Shown: positions 1 through 8,632 of the stretch, in pieces
How the letters are laid out: every line of letters begins with the position of its first letter
Position numbering within the stretch: position 1 is the stretch's first letter
DNA from: Gammaproteobacteria bacterium
Lineage (GTDB): Bacteria; Pseudomonadota; Gammaproteobacteria; SZUA-229
Assembly (NCBI GenBank): GCA_029881035.1
Contig: JAOUNI010000011.1
Span: 1 to 59,320, forward strand
Direction of reading: 5' to 3'
DNA length: 59,320 bases
Position numbers and translations under genes: made by a program
Notes under the pieces: model-generated
Seen by the model: the letters and a program-made list of their open reading frames with translations, nothing else
Told to the model about the DNA's origin: nothing
Database searches by the model: none

Positions 1-113
1 ACTGCGTGTATGAGAAAGTTTATTACCATCTTAAATACGATGATAAAGAACAAAACAGAATGGGCTTTTTAGTTAATTTTAATAGGTGTTGACATCACAG
101 TCGCTTGTTAGGC
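1..113 (-). other. Partial attC-like recombination site (integron cassette end)
   Basis: Read on the minus strand, 16 nt after the stop of the gene at 130-774 comes GCCTAACAAG (104-113), which matches the usual 5' end of chromosomal attC sites (core RYYYAAC followed by an imperfect palindrome). The next ACTG (position 101 downwards) has a counterpart at the extreme left edge, where the plus strand begins ACTG. This suggests an imperfect palindrome of about 120-130 bp whose second core lies just outside the window. The partner core (GTTRRRY on the minus strand) is not visible, so the site is incomplete as seen. Core recognition is direct; the attC assignment is inference. Confidence 0.4.
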
Positions 114-129
114 GATTTTGATTTCAACT

Positions 130-774
130 TTATAGTCCATTTAGATTATGAGGTAAGGAATATAAGTTTGTTTGTATTCTCCAGCTACCTCTGTCTGGTC
201 TTATACCATAATTACGTAAAATGGCACAAAAAATAACCCATGTTGCTTTTGAAAACATGTAAGCAGATTTGAAATCTAACGAAGTGATTGGGGCTGTTTT
301 TTTATCACCTTCAACCAAATGCATTATTGTATTTCTCATATTATGTAGTTTTTCTGCATAAGAAATAATATTTTTAGGTAAGTTTAGTTCAGTCGCTATC
401 GCTTGAGGCGTACTGGTTTTATTTATAATGCTTTCGCATTTTAAATAATTACCTTTAGTTGATGAATTATTACAAGATAACCTATAGTAATTAGCAACAC
501 TTAACAGCCAGACATGAGAAAAAATTGTTGATGCCATTGCTTGTGTGTATTCTTCGCTTTCATATGCATTAAAATGCGTACGTGAAGTTAAGTACTCACC
601 CTTTCCCCACGCTGGATCTTCATTTGTAATGTTTTTTACCCATTTGTGCTGTTGCTTTTTATTGTGGTTTTCCCATGCACCAGTTAGATGACGAAATGAT
701 ATGTCCGCCATTCTTCGATTGTGGTCATCTTGAGTATCTAATGGCGCATGTATAGATGGTTTATGGAATTGCAT
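130..774 (-). CDS. Hypothetical protein in cassette-like context
   Basis: A 214-residue soluble protein that I do not recognise. It has no signal peptide or obvious membrane segment and is rich in Asn, Lys, His and Thr. It is clearly more AT-rich than the housekeeping genes to its right, which suggests acquisition by transfer. I start it at the ATG at 772-774; the open frame continues upstream to 945, but that stretch contains a 10-bp inverted repeat (807-816 with 841-850) and reads as non-coding. GTTAGGC cores (minus-strand sense GTTAGGC at 793-799 before the start, GCCTAAC at 107-113 after the stop) frame it closely, as in an integron gene cassette. A segment near the C-terminus (EKLHNMRNTIMHLVEG) resembles the helix of HEPN or abortive-infection-like proteins (RNxxxH-type), but this is only a hint. 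Confidence 0.6.
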   Translation of the reverse strand: MQFHKPSIHAPLDTQDDHNRRMADISFRHLTGAWENHNKKQQHKWVKNITNEDPAWGKGEYLTSRTHFNAYESEEYTQAMASTIFSHVWLLSVANYYRLSCNNSSTKGNYLKCESIINKTSTPQAIATELNLPKNIISYAEKLHNMRNTIMHLVEGDKKTAPITSLDFKSAYMFSKATWVIFCAILRNYGIRPDRGSWRIQTNLYSLPHNLNGL

Positions 775-792
775 TTTTATTTTTCTATTTTC

Positions 793-799
793 GCCTAAC
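793..799 (-). other. attI/attC-type core site (GTTAGGC) before cassette gene
   Basis: Minus-strand GTTAGGC lies 18 nt upstream of the ATG at 774, the normal distance between an integron recombination junction and the first cassette gene. I found no matching RYYYAAC within about 140 bp to the right, so it may be an attI junction (single core) rather than a complete attC. A 7-mer can occur by chance; the weight comes from its pairing with 107-113 and the integrase-like remnant at 1013-1125. Confidence 0.35.
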
Positions 800-1012
800 A
801 GTGTATTAGACAGAAAATTGGGTTTTCGGGGATAGGTGGATTTCTGTCTATTCCCTTGACGACTTACTGCCTTGTTAATTTGTGCAATTGTTTTACAGGA
901 AATCATTATTTCTGGCAAGGAATTAACAATTATGTATGGTGCCATAACCCATTTCTGTGTAATTACATTGCAGAATCAGTAGATTACGGTGTGTAAGGGT
1001 GCGAGCAGGTAG

Positions 1013-1125
1013 TATGTGGAATCTGTCGAGCACTTCATCAAGAGCTTCCCGGAGACACGGTTACAGTTGATTTCTAGTGATGATTTGACTAATTGCCTCA
1101 AGGGGATAGGCAGAAAGTTGGATTG
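1013..1125 (+). pseudogene. Remnant resembling the N-terminus of an integron-type tyrosine recombinase
   Basis: An open fragment of about 46 codons follows a stop codon at 1010-1012 and runs into the 3' end of hrpA (stop at 1151-1153). Its translation contains YVESVEHFIKSFPE and then SSDDLTNCLKGIGRK. This pattern (W/YVxxxExFIKxFP, then S-xDDVTxYLxxIGRK) is what I recall from the N-terminal core-binding region of integron integrases from marine gammaproteobacteria. There is no start codon with a ribosome site and no catalytic domain, so it is a truncated relic. Its orientation, away from the leftward cassette gene, is that of intI relative to attI. The family assignment is from memory and needs a search. 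Confidence 0.35.
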
Positions 1126-4100
1126 TCAAACATCCTCAATCCCACTCCAGTAAGTCTTCAACCTTTTTTCGGAAACAGGGAACTGGGTTTTCAATTCCTG
1201 GGCAAACAGTGAGACACGATATTCTTCCAGCATCCAGCGGTAATGTTCCAGTTGTGCTGAAACCAGATGCTGCTTTTCCAGCGTGTTGTGGCGTTTTAAA
1301 TAAGCCTCCCATAAATCGGCGATGTGTAAACGGGGCTGGCGATCACGACTGGCATCACCACGGGCTTTTTCCATGCGTTTGTTAATGGCAGTCAGGTAAC
1401 GTGGGTAGTGTTTTAACCATTGCTTATCAATGCATGTTAAAAAATGTGCCGGGAATAAATAACTGAGCTGGTTCTGGATGTCGGAAACAATATCGAGCAG
1501 TGACAGCGGCGGGTTTTTCAGGGCTTTTTTCAGGTCTTTATATTGATCAAGAATGTTTGTCAGTAGCTGGCACCATTCGGTTGCTGCTTTCATTAGTTCA
1601 CTTCGACCGGATTCAAGTGCGATTTCGAAATCTGACTGACTGTGGATAGGCTTTTGCATGCAGCACTGTTCGATGACAACATGCAGGATGTCCTGCTTCA
1701 GTTCATCGCAGCGACCGAAGTCGGTATATTTGAGGCACAGGGTTTGTATGTGGGGGATGTTGTTTTTCAGATGTTTGATCTGTTGCGGCAGCGCATTGAT
1801 AAACATCTGCCTCAAGCCTTTTAGTGTCTCTTCATCGGCAAGATGTTTTGAATTAATGAGTTTCAGGCCAACTTTGTTGCCATTGACGACCAGTGCGGGA
1901 TAGGCTTTTATTTTTACTCCGTGCTGTTCGATTTCAATGATCTGGTCGAGCAGGTCAATCGCCTCTGTGCCAACTTCGTCCTGTTCAATGCTGTGCTTTT
2001 TATTTTCGGATGGCTGCGCAGCATTGAGCGGAACAGGACGGGGCTGATCGGTCTGGACGGAGCCATCATGGCTTAATTGTTCTTTTAAAGCGGGCAGGTC
2101 ACGGCTTTCGCGGATCATTTTTCCATTGCTATCGATCACACGGAAATTCATAAACAGGTGGCTATCAATCAGCTCGGTGCGCCATGCATCGTAGGGGATC
2201 TCCACGCCGGTCATTTGCTTGAGTTGTTTGGTCATGGCCGTGGTCAGCGGAGAGTTCGACACTTCCAGCGCTTCCATGCAGGCGTCGGCAAAATTCGGTG
2301 CCGGTACAAAGTTGCGGCGGATTGATTTCGGCAGCGAGCGTAGCAGCGCAATCATTTTTTCCCGTAACATGCCGGGCACCAGCCATTCGCAGCGTTGCGC
2401 ATTGATGGCGTGCAGGGCTGCGACTGGCGTCGTCAGCGTGATGCCGTCACGATGGTGGTTAATGTCGAAGTGATAATCGAGCGGGTAACTGACCTCGTTC
2501 ATGTCCAGATGATCAGGGAACTGTTCGCTGCAGACGTGGCTGGCGTCCTGTCGCATCAGGTCCTGTTCGCTGAGCAGCAGGTGCTTTAATTGTGCAGGAT
2601 CATTTTTTCCGCATTGCTTCAGCCAGGTTTCAAGTAAAACACCGTTGTGTATATGTTCGGGAATCCGTTCGTCATAAAACTGAAACAAAATGGCATCATC
2701 GACCAGAATGTCCTGCCGCCTCGATTTGGCTTCGAGCTTTTCCAACTGCGCGATTAGCTTGCGGTTATGGTTAAAAAAATCTGCCTTGCAGTCGAAGTCC
2801 TGCTGCACCAGTGCCGACTGGATAAATATTTCGCGTGATAGTTTCGGGTCAACCTTGCCGTAATTAACATTTTTTTCCGGATTGATAATCAGGCCGTAAA
2901 GGCTGGTCTGCTCTGAGGCGACCACCTGCGCCGGGCGTTTTTCCCAGTGCGGGTTGCTGTAACTGCGTTTTAACAGGTGCGGGGCTTTTTGTTCGATCCA
3001 CTCCGGTTCTATTTTTGCATTGGTGCGGGCGAACACGCGCGAAGTCTCGACAATTTCTGCCGCCATGAGCCATTTGGGTGCGTTTTTAAATAAGCCGGAG
3101 CCCGGAAAGATTTGAAACTTTTTATTGCGCGCGCCCAGGTATTCGTTGTTTTCCTGTTTGAGGCCGAGATTGCCGAGCAGGCCGGTTAACAGGGCGCGGT
3201 GGATGGCATCATAATCACCCGTGCTGTTGTTGAAGGAGATGTTCAGTTCCTGCAACATTTTTTTTACCTGTCTGTGGGTGTCGATCCACTCGCGGATGCG
3301 CAGCCAGGACAAATAATTCTGCGTACACCATTTGCGCAACTGGTTGTTCGAGAGCGTTTTATTTTGTGCATGGAACTCATCCCACAGGTTGAGATAAAAA
3401 ATAAAATCGGACTTCACGTCTTTCCAGGGCTGGTGCTTCTGATCAGCCGCCTGCTGTTTGGCCAGGGGGCGTTCTCTCGGGTCCTGCGTCGCCAGTGCGG
3501 CGATGATGATCAGTACTTCGTTGAGTGATGATTCTTTTTCGGCCTCAATTAACATGCGCCCCAGCTTCGGATCAATCGGCAGGCGCGCGAGTTTTTTACC
3601 GATGCCGGTGAGTTTTCTTTTTGCATCAATGGCGCCGAGTTCGAACAACAGTTTGTAGCCGTCGCTAATTAAACGCTCATCGGGCGCTTCAACAAAAGGG
3701 AAGTCATCAACATGGCCGAGCTGCAGGTTTTCCATTTGCAGTATCACGGCGGCCAGATTGGTGCGCTGAATCTCGGGCGGGGTGAATTCAGCACGCGCGT
3801 TGAAGTCTTCCTCGTCATAGAGCCGGATACAGATGCCATTGGAGACACGGCCGCATCGTCCCTTGCGCTGGTTGGCCGAAGCCTGTGATATTTTTTCTAT
3901 CGGCAGTCGCTGAATTTTGCTGCGCCATGAATAACGTGATATGCGCGCCAGTCCGGTGTCGATGACATATTTGATGCCAGGTACGGTGAGCGAGGTTTCG
4001 GCCACGTTGGTGGCAAGAATAATTCTGCGCTGGCTGGAGCCCTTGAAGATTTTGTTCTGTTCACTGGCAGAGAGCCGGGCCAGCAGCGGCAGAATTTCGG

Positions 4101-5055
4101 TATGTTGTAGATGCTGTTTTTTCAGCGCCTCGGTGGTTTCCCGGATATCACGCTCGCCGGAGAGAAATACCAGAATATCACCGCGATCAATTTTGGTGGT
4201 TTCCAGCACCGCATCAACAATGCCCTGCTGCATATCTTTGGGATCGTTGTCTTCGTCGTCATCATTCGTTTTATGTAATGGGCGATACCAGACATCGACC
4301 GGATAAGTGCGCCCGGAAACATTAATGATTGGTGCATTGTTGAAGTGTTTAGAAAAGCGTTCCGGGTCAATCGTCGCTGAAGTGATGATCACTTTCAGGT
4401 CGCGGCGCTTCTCTATCAGCTGCTTGATGTAGCCGAGCAGGAAATCAATATTGAGGCTTCGTTCGTGTGCCTCGTCGATGATGATGGTGTCGTACTGGTT
4501 CAGGTACGGATCATGGTGGCACTCGGCGAGCAGGATGCCATCGGTCATCAGCTTGATGTAACTGTGTTCGCTGGTCTGGTCGGAAAAGCGGACTTTGAAG
4601 CCGACCTGCTGACCGAGTTCGGTGTTTAATTCTTCGGCAATGCGTGTCGCCACCGAGCGCGCCGCCAGTCGTCGCGGTTGGGTATGGCCAATCAGGCCAC
4701 GCACACCCAGACCCAGTTGCAGGCAGATTTTGGGCAGCTGTGTGGTTTTGCCCGAGCCGGTTTCACCGCACAGGATGGTGACCTGGTTGGCTTTGATCGC
4801 CTCCAGAATTTCATCGCGCTTCTGGCTGATGGGCAGTTCTTCGGGAAAGCTGAGCGCCGGGCTCTGTTGCTGGCGAAGCCTGGCCTGTTCGACTGACCGT
4901 TCCAGATCATCGGCGAGTTTTTTTAATGCTTTATCAAAGCCCTGTTTATCGCCATTTTTCTGAAGTTGACGCAGCCGCCGGTAAAAGCCCTGACGGTCTT
5001 TCAATATGCAACAATCCAGTTGTTGAAAATAGGTCTGTAGGGCGGGTGTAGTCAT
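1126..5055 (-). CDS. hrpA: ATP-dependent RNA helicase HrpA
   Basis: DEAH-box RNA helicase of 1309 residues, the usual length for the bacterial HrpA family (about 1300). Walker A GETGSGKTTQ lies at residues 97-106, DEAH at 194-197, SAT at 226-228 and motif VI QRKGRCGR at 396-403. Behind the helicase core come the helicase-associated and OB-like regions and the long C-terminal DUF3418-type domain. In Escherichia coli HrpA acts in mRNA processing and rescue of stalled ribosomes. The gene is transcribed leftward, divergently from qmcA, with 183 bp between the starts. Its last 9 codons overlap the end of the open frame of the integrase-like remnant at 1013. The ATG at 5053-5055 suits the family N-terminus. 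Confidence 0.97.
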   Translation of the reverse strand: MTTPALQTYFQQLDCCILKDRQGFYRRLRQLQKNGDKQGFDKALKKLADDLERSVEQARLRQQQSPALSFPEELPISQKRDEILEAIKANQVTILCGETGSGKTTQLPKICLQLGLGVRGLIGHTQPRRLAARSVATRIAEELNTELGQQVGFKVRFSDQTSEHSYIKLMTDGILLAECHHDPYLNQYDTIIIDEAHERSLNIDFLLGYIKQLIEKRRDLKVIITSATIDPERFSKHFNNAPIINVSGRTYPVDVWYRPLHKTNDDDEDNDPKDMQQGIVDAVLETTKIDRGDILVFLSGERDIRETTEALKKQHLQHTEILPLLARLSASEQNKIFKGSSQRRIILATNVAETSLTVPGIKYVIDTGLARISRYSWRSKIQRLPIEKISQASANQRKGRCGRVSNGICIRLYDEEDFNARAEFTPPEIQRTNLAAVILQMENLQLGHVDDFPFVEAPDERLISDGYKLLFELGAIDAKRKLTGIGKKLARLPIDPKLGRMLIEAEKESSLNEVLIIIAALATQDPRERPLAKQQAADQKHQPWKDVKSDFIFYLNLWDEFHAQNKTLSNNQLRKWCTQNYLSWLRIREWIDTHRQVKKMLQELNISFNNSTGDYDAIHRALLTGLLGNLGLKQENNEYLGARNKKFQIFPGSGLFKNAPKWLMAAEIVETSRVFARTNAKIEPEWIEQKAPHLLKRSYSNPHWEKRPAQVVASEQTSLYGLIINPEKNVNYGKVDPKLSREIFIQSALVQQDFDCKADFFNHNRKLIAQLEKLEAKSRRQDILVDDAILFQFYDERIPEHIHNGVLLETWLKQCGKNDPAQLKHLLLSEQDLMRQDASHVCSEQFPDHLDMNEVSYPLDYHFDINHHRDGITLTTPVAALHAINAQRCEWLVPGMLREKMIALLRSLPKSIRRNFVPAPNFADACMEALEVSNSPLTTAMTKQLKQMTGVEIPYDAWRTELIDSHLFMNFRVIDSNGKMIRESRDLPALKEQLSHDGSVQTDQPRPVPLNAAQPSENKKHSIEQDEVGTEAIDLLDQIIEIEQHGVKIKAYPALVVNGNKVGLKLINSKHLADEETLKGLRQMFINALPQQIKHLKNNIPHIQTLCLKYTDFGRCDELKQDILHVVIEQCCMQKPIHSQSDFEIALESGRSELMKAATEWCQLLTNILDQYKDLKKALKNPPLSLLDIVSDIQNQLSYLFPAHFLTCIDKQWLKHYPRYLTAINKRMEKARGDASRDRQPRLHIADLWEAYLKRHNTLEKQHLVSAQLEHYRWMLEEYRVSLFAQELKTQFPVSEKRLKTYWSGIEDV

Positions 5056-5238
5056 GAATGGCGTAAAAGTGTCACAGGCAGCGTATTATGCGGTCGTGGC
5101 TGAGAGATGCAAGTGTATAGGTGCGATGATCAGCAATGACAAAGCAGGGTGATTCCGCTATTCTAGCTTCGACCTTTTATATGGTCAGAGTTCACAATAA
5201 TAAACAGCTGTTTAGCAGCATGATGAGGGAGAAAGGTT

Positions 5239-6192
5239 ATGCAGGATCTATTTGGTCTGATTTTTAATTTCTGGGTAGGCTTCGCGGTTCTGGCGGTGGT
5301 CCTGGCCAAAACCTCAATCAAGTTTGTGCCACAGAATCGTGCCTACGTGGTCGAGCGCTTTGGTAAATACAACAAAACCATGGTCGCGGGGCTGAATTTT
5401 CTGCTGCCGTTCTTCGATAAAGTTGCTTATGACCGCTCATTGAAAGAGCAGGCCTTTGACGTGCCCAGCCAGTCGGCGATTACCCGGGATAATATTTCCC
5501 TGGTGGTCGATGGTGTGCTCTATCTCAAGGTGCTGGATCCCTACAAAGCCTCCTACGGTGTCGATGATTATGTTTATGCCGTGACCCAGCTGGCACAAAC
5601 CACCATGCGTAGTGAGATTGGCAAGATCGAGCTTGATAAAACCTTCGAGGAACGCGAGGTTTTGAATATTAATATTGTGGCATCGATCAATGAGGCCGCG
5701 GGCCCGTGGGGTGTGCAGGTGTTGCGTTATGAAATCAAGGATATCGAGCCGCCGCGTACCGTGCTCGAAGCGATGGAACGCCAGATGAAAGCCGAGCGTG
5801 AAAAACGCGCGGTGATTCTGGAATCGGAAGGTGAGCGTCAGTCGGCAATCAACGTCGCTGAGGGTAATAAACAGGCGATCGTGCTGGCGGCCGAGGCGGA
5901 CAAGGCGCAACAGATTCTGCGCGCCGAAGGTGAGGCGCAGGCGATTATTGCGGTGGCTGATGCCAAAGCCAGGGCGCTGGAAGTGGTCGGTAATATTGCG
6001 ATTGAAGAGAGAGGCCAGAAAGCCATTCAGCTGGATCTGGCTGGGCAGGCGATTGCTGCAAAAGCCGCCATCGCCAAAGAGTCTTCGGTGGTGCTGCTGA
6101 GTGATGAGAAAACCAGTGCAGCAAACATTGTGGCCGAGGCGATGACGATTATTAATTCGCTGAACAGGAATAAACCGGGTGGTGCCGCATGA
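5239..6192 (+). CDS. qmcA: SPFH/Band 7 membrane protein (QmcA/paraslipin type)
   Basis: A 317-residue stomatin-like protein. One N-terminal membrane segment (about residues 8-25) is followed by the Band 7 domain starting at VPQNRAYVVERFGKYNK, then an Ala/Glu-rich coiled coil (about 190-260). The length agrees with E. coli QmcA (305 residues). SPFH proteins of this group oligomerise into membrane microdomains and influence protease access and membrane quality control. A good ribosome site (GGAGAAAGG) precedes the ATG. The stop overlaps the next gene by 4 bp (ATGA), and that partner is NfeD-like, the classical arrangement for the family. Confidence 0.93.
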   Translation: MQDLFGLIFNFWVGFAVLAVVLAKTSIKFVPQNRAYVVERFGKYNKTMVAGLNFLLPFFDKVAYDRSLKEQAFDVPSQSAITRDNISLVVDGVLYLKVLDPYKASYGVDDYVYAVTQLAQTTMRSEIGKIELDKTFEEREVLNINIVASINEAAGPWGVQVLRYEIKDIEPPRTVLEAMERQMKAEREKRAVILESEGERQSAINVAEGNKQAIVLAAEADKAQQILRAEGEAQAIIAVADAKARALEVVGNIAIEERGQKAIQLDLAGQAIAAKAAIAKESSVVLLSDEKTSAANIVAEAMTIINSLNRNKPGGAA

Positions 6193-6662
6193 TTGAGTAT
6201 ATTCAGACGCATCAATCCGGCTTCTGGATTGCGCTAGGTTTTTTGCTGCTGGCAACCGAAGTGCTGGTGTTTGGTTTTACCACCATTATCTTTCTGTTCG
6301 CGGGTATCGGCGCACTGGTCACTGGACTGTTGATGAGCGTCGGCATCCTGCCCGAAACCTGGATCGCAGGTGTTGCCAGTTTTGGTATATCAACAGGTGT
6401 CACCAGCATAGTGTTATGGAAGCCGATGAGAAAAATGCAGGACGATCATACCCCTGCGCAGAGCCATAGCAGCGATCTGATTGGTTATCAATTTGTGCTA
6501 CAGGAAGACATCAGCCTGATGAGCTCAGGCAGTCACCGCTATTCTGGGGTGGACTGGAAGATCGAGCTGGATCCAAGTGCCGATGCTGATAGCCTGTCTT
6601 CAGGTCAGCGTGTCGTCGTGGTTTCGGTCGATGCGGGTATTTTCAGGGTAAAAGCAGCTTAG
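6189..6662 (+). CDS. NfeD family membrane protein (YbbJ-like)
   Basis: A 157-residue protein with two or three N-terminal hydrophobic helices (about residues 10-75) and a C-terminal small beta-barrel (OB-like) domain ending GQRVVVVSVDAGIFRVKAA, the standard layout of short NfeD proteins. These act with the neighbouring SPFH protein in the inner membrane, probably as an assembly partner. It is translationally coupled to qmcA through a 4-bp overlap. The E. coli equivalent of the pair is qmcA-ybbJ. Confidence 0.9.
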   Translation: MIEYIQTHQSGFWIALGFLLLATEVLVFGFTTIIFLFAGIGALVTGLLMSVGILPETWIAGVASFGISTGVTSIVLWKPMRKMQDDHTPAQSHSSDLIGYQFVLQEDISLMSSGSHRYSGVDWKIELDPSADADSLSSGQRVVVVSVDAGIFRVKAA

Positions 6663-6679
6663 TTTCGATGGTAGTGTGA

Positions 6680-7147
6680 TCAGGCCTCAAAATCCCTGAT
6701 GACACCGGTGACCACGCCCAGAACCTGTACTTCTTCATTCTTCAGGCGAATCGGTTCCATCTCCGGATTAGCGGGTTGCAGGCGGATGCCATCCGCTTCG
6801 ATATAGAATTTTTTCAACGTTACCTGCTCACCATTGATGAGCGCGACCACTGACTGGCCATTTTCGGCCCACTCGCGTTTTTCAACAATGATAATGTCAC
6901 CATCCTGGATATTGTCATCAATCATTGAGTGGCCAGTGACTTTCAGTGCATAGGTGTTTTTACGCACCATATTAGCAGGGACTTTGATGCGTTCATCCTG
7001 CTCAACACGTTCAATGGGCTGGCCAGCAGTGATAGTGCCCAGTAAAGGAATTTCGACCATCTGACTCGATTCACTGTCGATTTCATCCAGAGCATCTATC
7101 CAGACAGGGCGTTTATTTTTAGGTATTAATAAACTGAGGTTATTCAT
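6680..7147 (-). CDS. LexA/UmuD-like S24 autoprotease without DNA-binding domain
   Basis: A 155-residue protein that aligns by eye to the C-terminal half of LexA. It has the Ala41-Gly42 cleavage pair (GTITAGQPIE), the nucleophile Ser74 in GHSMID, and general base Lys112 in VTLKKFY, 38 residues apart as in LexA. The N-terminal 30 residues are too short for the LexA winged helix, and no such domain is encoded in the 114 bp upstream, so this is not a simple frameshift. No umuC-like polymerase lies beside it, which separates it from a standard umuDC operon, and I see no CTGT-N8-ACAG SOS box in front. It may be a stand-alone UmuD-type protein or a LexA-like regulator working through another partner. 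It is convergent with nfeD. Confidence 0.85.
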   Translation of the reverse strand: MNNLSLLIPKNKRPVWIDALDEIDSESSQMVEIPLLGTITAGQPIERVEQDERIKVPANMVRKNTYALKVTGHSMIDDNIQDGDIIIVEKREWAENGQSVVALINGEQVTLKKFYIEADGIRLQPANPEMEPIRLKNEEVQVLGVVTGVIRDFEA

Positions 7148-7261
7148 TGTTATTATTCTTGTTAATGAGTTAGAAAAAGAATATAGATGATATGACTACT
7201 AAAATCACGACTTATATGCATAATTATTTAGCGTGCAGAAGATAACAATGAGGGAATAAAA

Positions 7262-7666
7262 ATGAATGATTTAATGAAGTGTGATGATACGGGTAAATTG
7301 ATCTTGCGTCTGACGCTAGGCATATTGATGCTATTTCATGGTGTGGCAAAAATTCAAAGCCCCAGCATTGTTGAGTTTTTAGCAGGCAGTTTGTCTACCA
7401 ACGGATTGCCTTCTTTTTTTTCTTACGGGGTGTATATCGGTGAATTGCTCGCACCTGCATTGATTATACTGGGCATTTTTACTCGATACGGTGCAATGCT
7501 TATCATCATTAATATGTTATTCGCCATTCTTCTGATGCACAGTGGTGAGATTTTTGCGTTATCACAGCATGGCGGCTGGAAACTTGAGCTGCAGGGGTTC
7601 TATTTATTTATTGCTGCAGCAATCGTATTTTTAGGCAGTGGTCGGTATGCAATAAAGCCTGATTAG
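7262..7666 (+). CDS. DoxX family inner-membrane protein
   Basis: A 134-residue protein with four predicted membrane helices. It carries the DoxX-family pattern: a first helix with LRLTLGILMLFHGVAKI, a second with YGVYIGELLAPALIILG, and a final helix before GSGRYAI. The biochemical role of most DoxX proteins is unsettled; some form complexes linked to thiol or oxidative stress. The start is supported by GAGGGA 8 nt before the ATG. The gene stands alone, divergent from the LexA-like gene and ended by a shared bidirectional terminator with the PilZ gene on its right. Confidence 0.88.
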   Translation: MNDLMKCDDTGKLILRLTLGILMLFHGVAKIQSPSIVEFLAGSLSTNGLPSFFSYGVYIGELLAPALIILGIFTRYGAMLIIINMLFAILLMHSGEIFALSQHGGWKLELQGFYLFIAAAIVFLGSGRYAIKPD

Positions 7667-7677
7667 TTGTGCTATAT

Positions 7678-7720
7678 AAAAACACCTGTTTCCTTTGCTC
7701 ATAAGGAAACAGGTGTTTTT
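7678..7720. terminator. Bidirectional rho-independent terminator
   Basis: An 18-bp perfect stem (7678-7695 with 7703-7720, core ACACCTGTTTCCTT) closes a 7-nt loop (TGCTCAT). It is A-rich on its left side and T-rich on its right, so it can terminate both doxX (+) and the convergent PilZ gene (-). Confidence 0.92.
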
Positions 7721-7725
7721 ATTTT

Positions 7726-8082
7726 TTATTTAACGGTTTTCCGCCAGCGTTTGTAATCAGTGTCGGTATTGTATAAGTCCTGAAGAGCAATCCCGATCTG
7801 ATAAGTGCCAGGTTCTTCGGCTGACTTGCACCAGCGTACTTTTCCAGATAAAAAGAATTTATCAGGATCATCTTTAAGCGCTATCGACATGTCGATGGTG
7901 CTATCCGGTTCCAGTGCAGTAGTCAGCATGATGCGCAGGCCGGATGAGGAAATATCAATGGTAGAACCTTTCAACCTTTTGCCTAACAGGCCTGGATTCT
8001 GAGAACTGAAAACAATGGTCAGGCTTAATGCTTCCTGTTGAAGATGGCGACTCTCGGATCGGCGATTGATATTATCAGACAT
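7726..8082 (-). CDS. PilZ domain protein, copy 1
   Basis: A 118-residue single-domain PilZ protein. The c-di-GMP motifs are present: RxxxR near the N-terminus (R8-x3-R12) and DxSxxG in IDISSSGLRI. It would bind c-di-GMP and signal to an unidentified partner. It has a paralogue of identical length and about 60 percent identity (hand count) at 13661-14017 on the same strand, and the two bracket the kinase/vWA island. Confidence 0.9.
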   Translation of the reverse strand: MSDNINRRSESRHLQQEALSLTIVFSSQNPGLLGKRLKGSTIDISSSGLRIMLTTALEPDSTIDMSIALKDDPDKFFLSGKVRWCKSAEEPGTYQIGIALQDLYNTDTDYKRWRKTVK

Positions 8083-8258
8083 AGTGTTGACTCTTCCTTT
8101 ACTGAAACTGTTTTGATATGTTATTAAATATTTAAAAAAGGCGATAATTACCGCAGGATTATTGCACGTATTCTGAGATTAATAAACCGCGCATCTATTT
8201 AGCGTGTCCAGAAAATCATGCTAATTTTAAAAATGTTTATAGTTTGTAAGGAGTGATT

Positions 8259-8564
8259 ATGGCATCGACATTACCTGAAATGCATTTAATACCGACTGAG
8301 TTACAGTCAATTATAGATCTGGTCAGAACTCATAACCGTGAAATTGCGGCAAAGCTCGATGATTCTTATCATGCGGCCAGTTTTAATGTTACTTTTAATC
8401 CGGGACATGTGTGTTTTATCAATAAAGAACTCACACATGAAGAAGCTGCTCAAGTGCAGGAGTGGCTACTGTATGCAGAAACCAAAGGTGATACAGCAGA
8501 TGAAGTCAGGTATTTTGGTCAGCTGGTCGATGCCTGGCGTCCTATCTCAGGTAAACATTTGTGA
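8259..8564 (+). CDS. Small hypothetical protein
   Basis: A 101-residue acidic soluble protein with no family I recognise. The ATG at 8259 is preferred to the in-frame GTG at 8253 because AAGGAG (8248-8253) sits 5 nt before it. There is no signal peptide, membrane segment or cysteine pair; the single Cys lies in HVCFINKEL. It stands alone between PilZ copy 1 (divergent) and the convergent kinase gene. Confidence 0.72.
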   Translation: MASTLPEMHLIPTELQSIIDLVRTHNREIAAKLDDSYHAASFNVTFNPGHVCFINKELTHEEAAQVQEWLLYAETKGDTADEVRYFGQLVDAWRPISGKHL

Positions 8565-8632
8565 GAGTCATTATTGAGCTATTACTGTACAGTAACGACA
8601 ATACTGTATAGTCAGGGTTGATTTGAATTCGT

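Noticed and set aside
807-850. TAGACAGAAA / TTTCTGTCTA inverted repeat as an insertion-sequence end
   Set aside because: No transposase, target duplication or second end could be seen; it may simply be a promoter-region hairpin or part of a decayed attI.
5437-6255. A 272-codon open frame opposite qmcA
   Set aside because: Antisense shadow of a conserved SPFH gene; low-complexity composition mirrors the Ala/Glu coiled coil.
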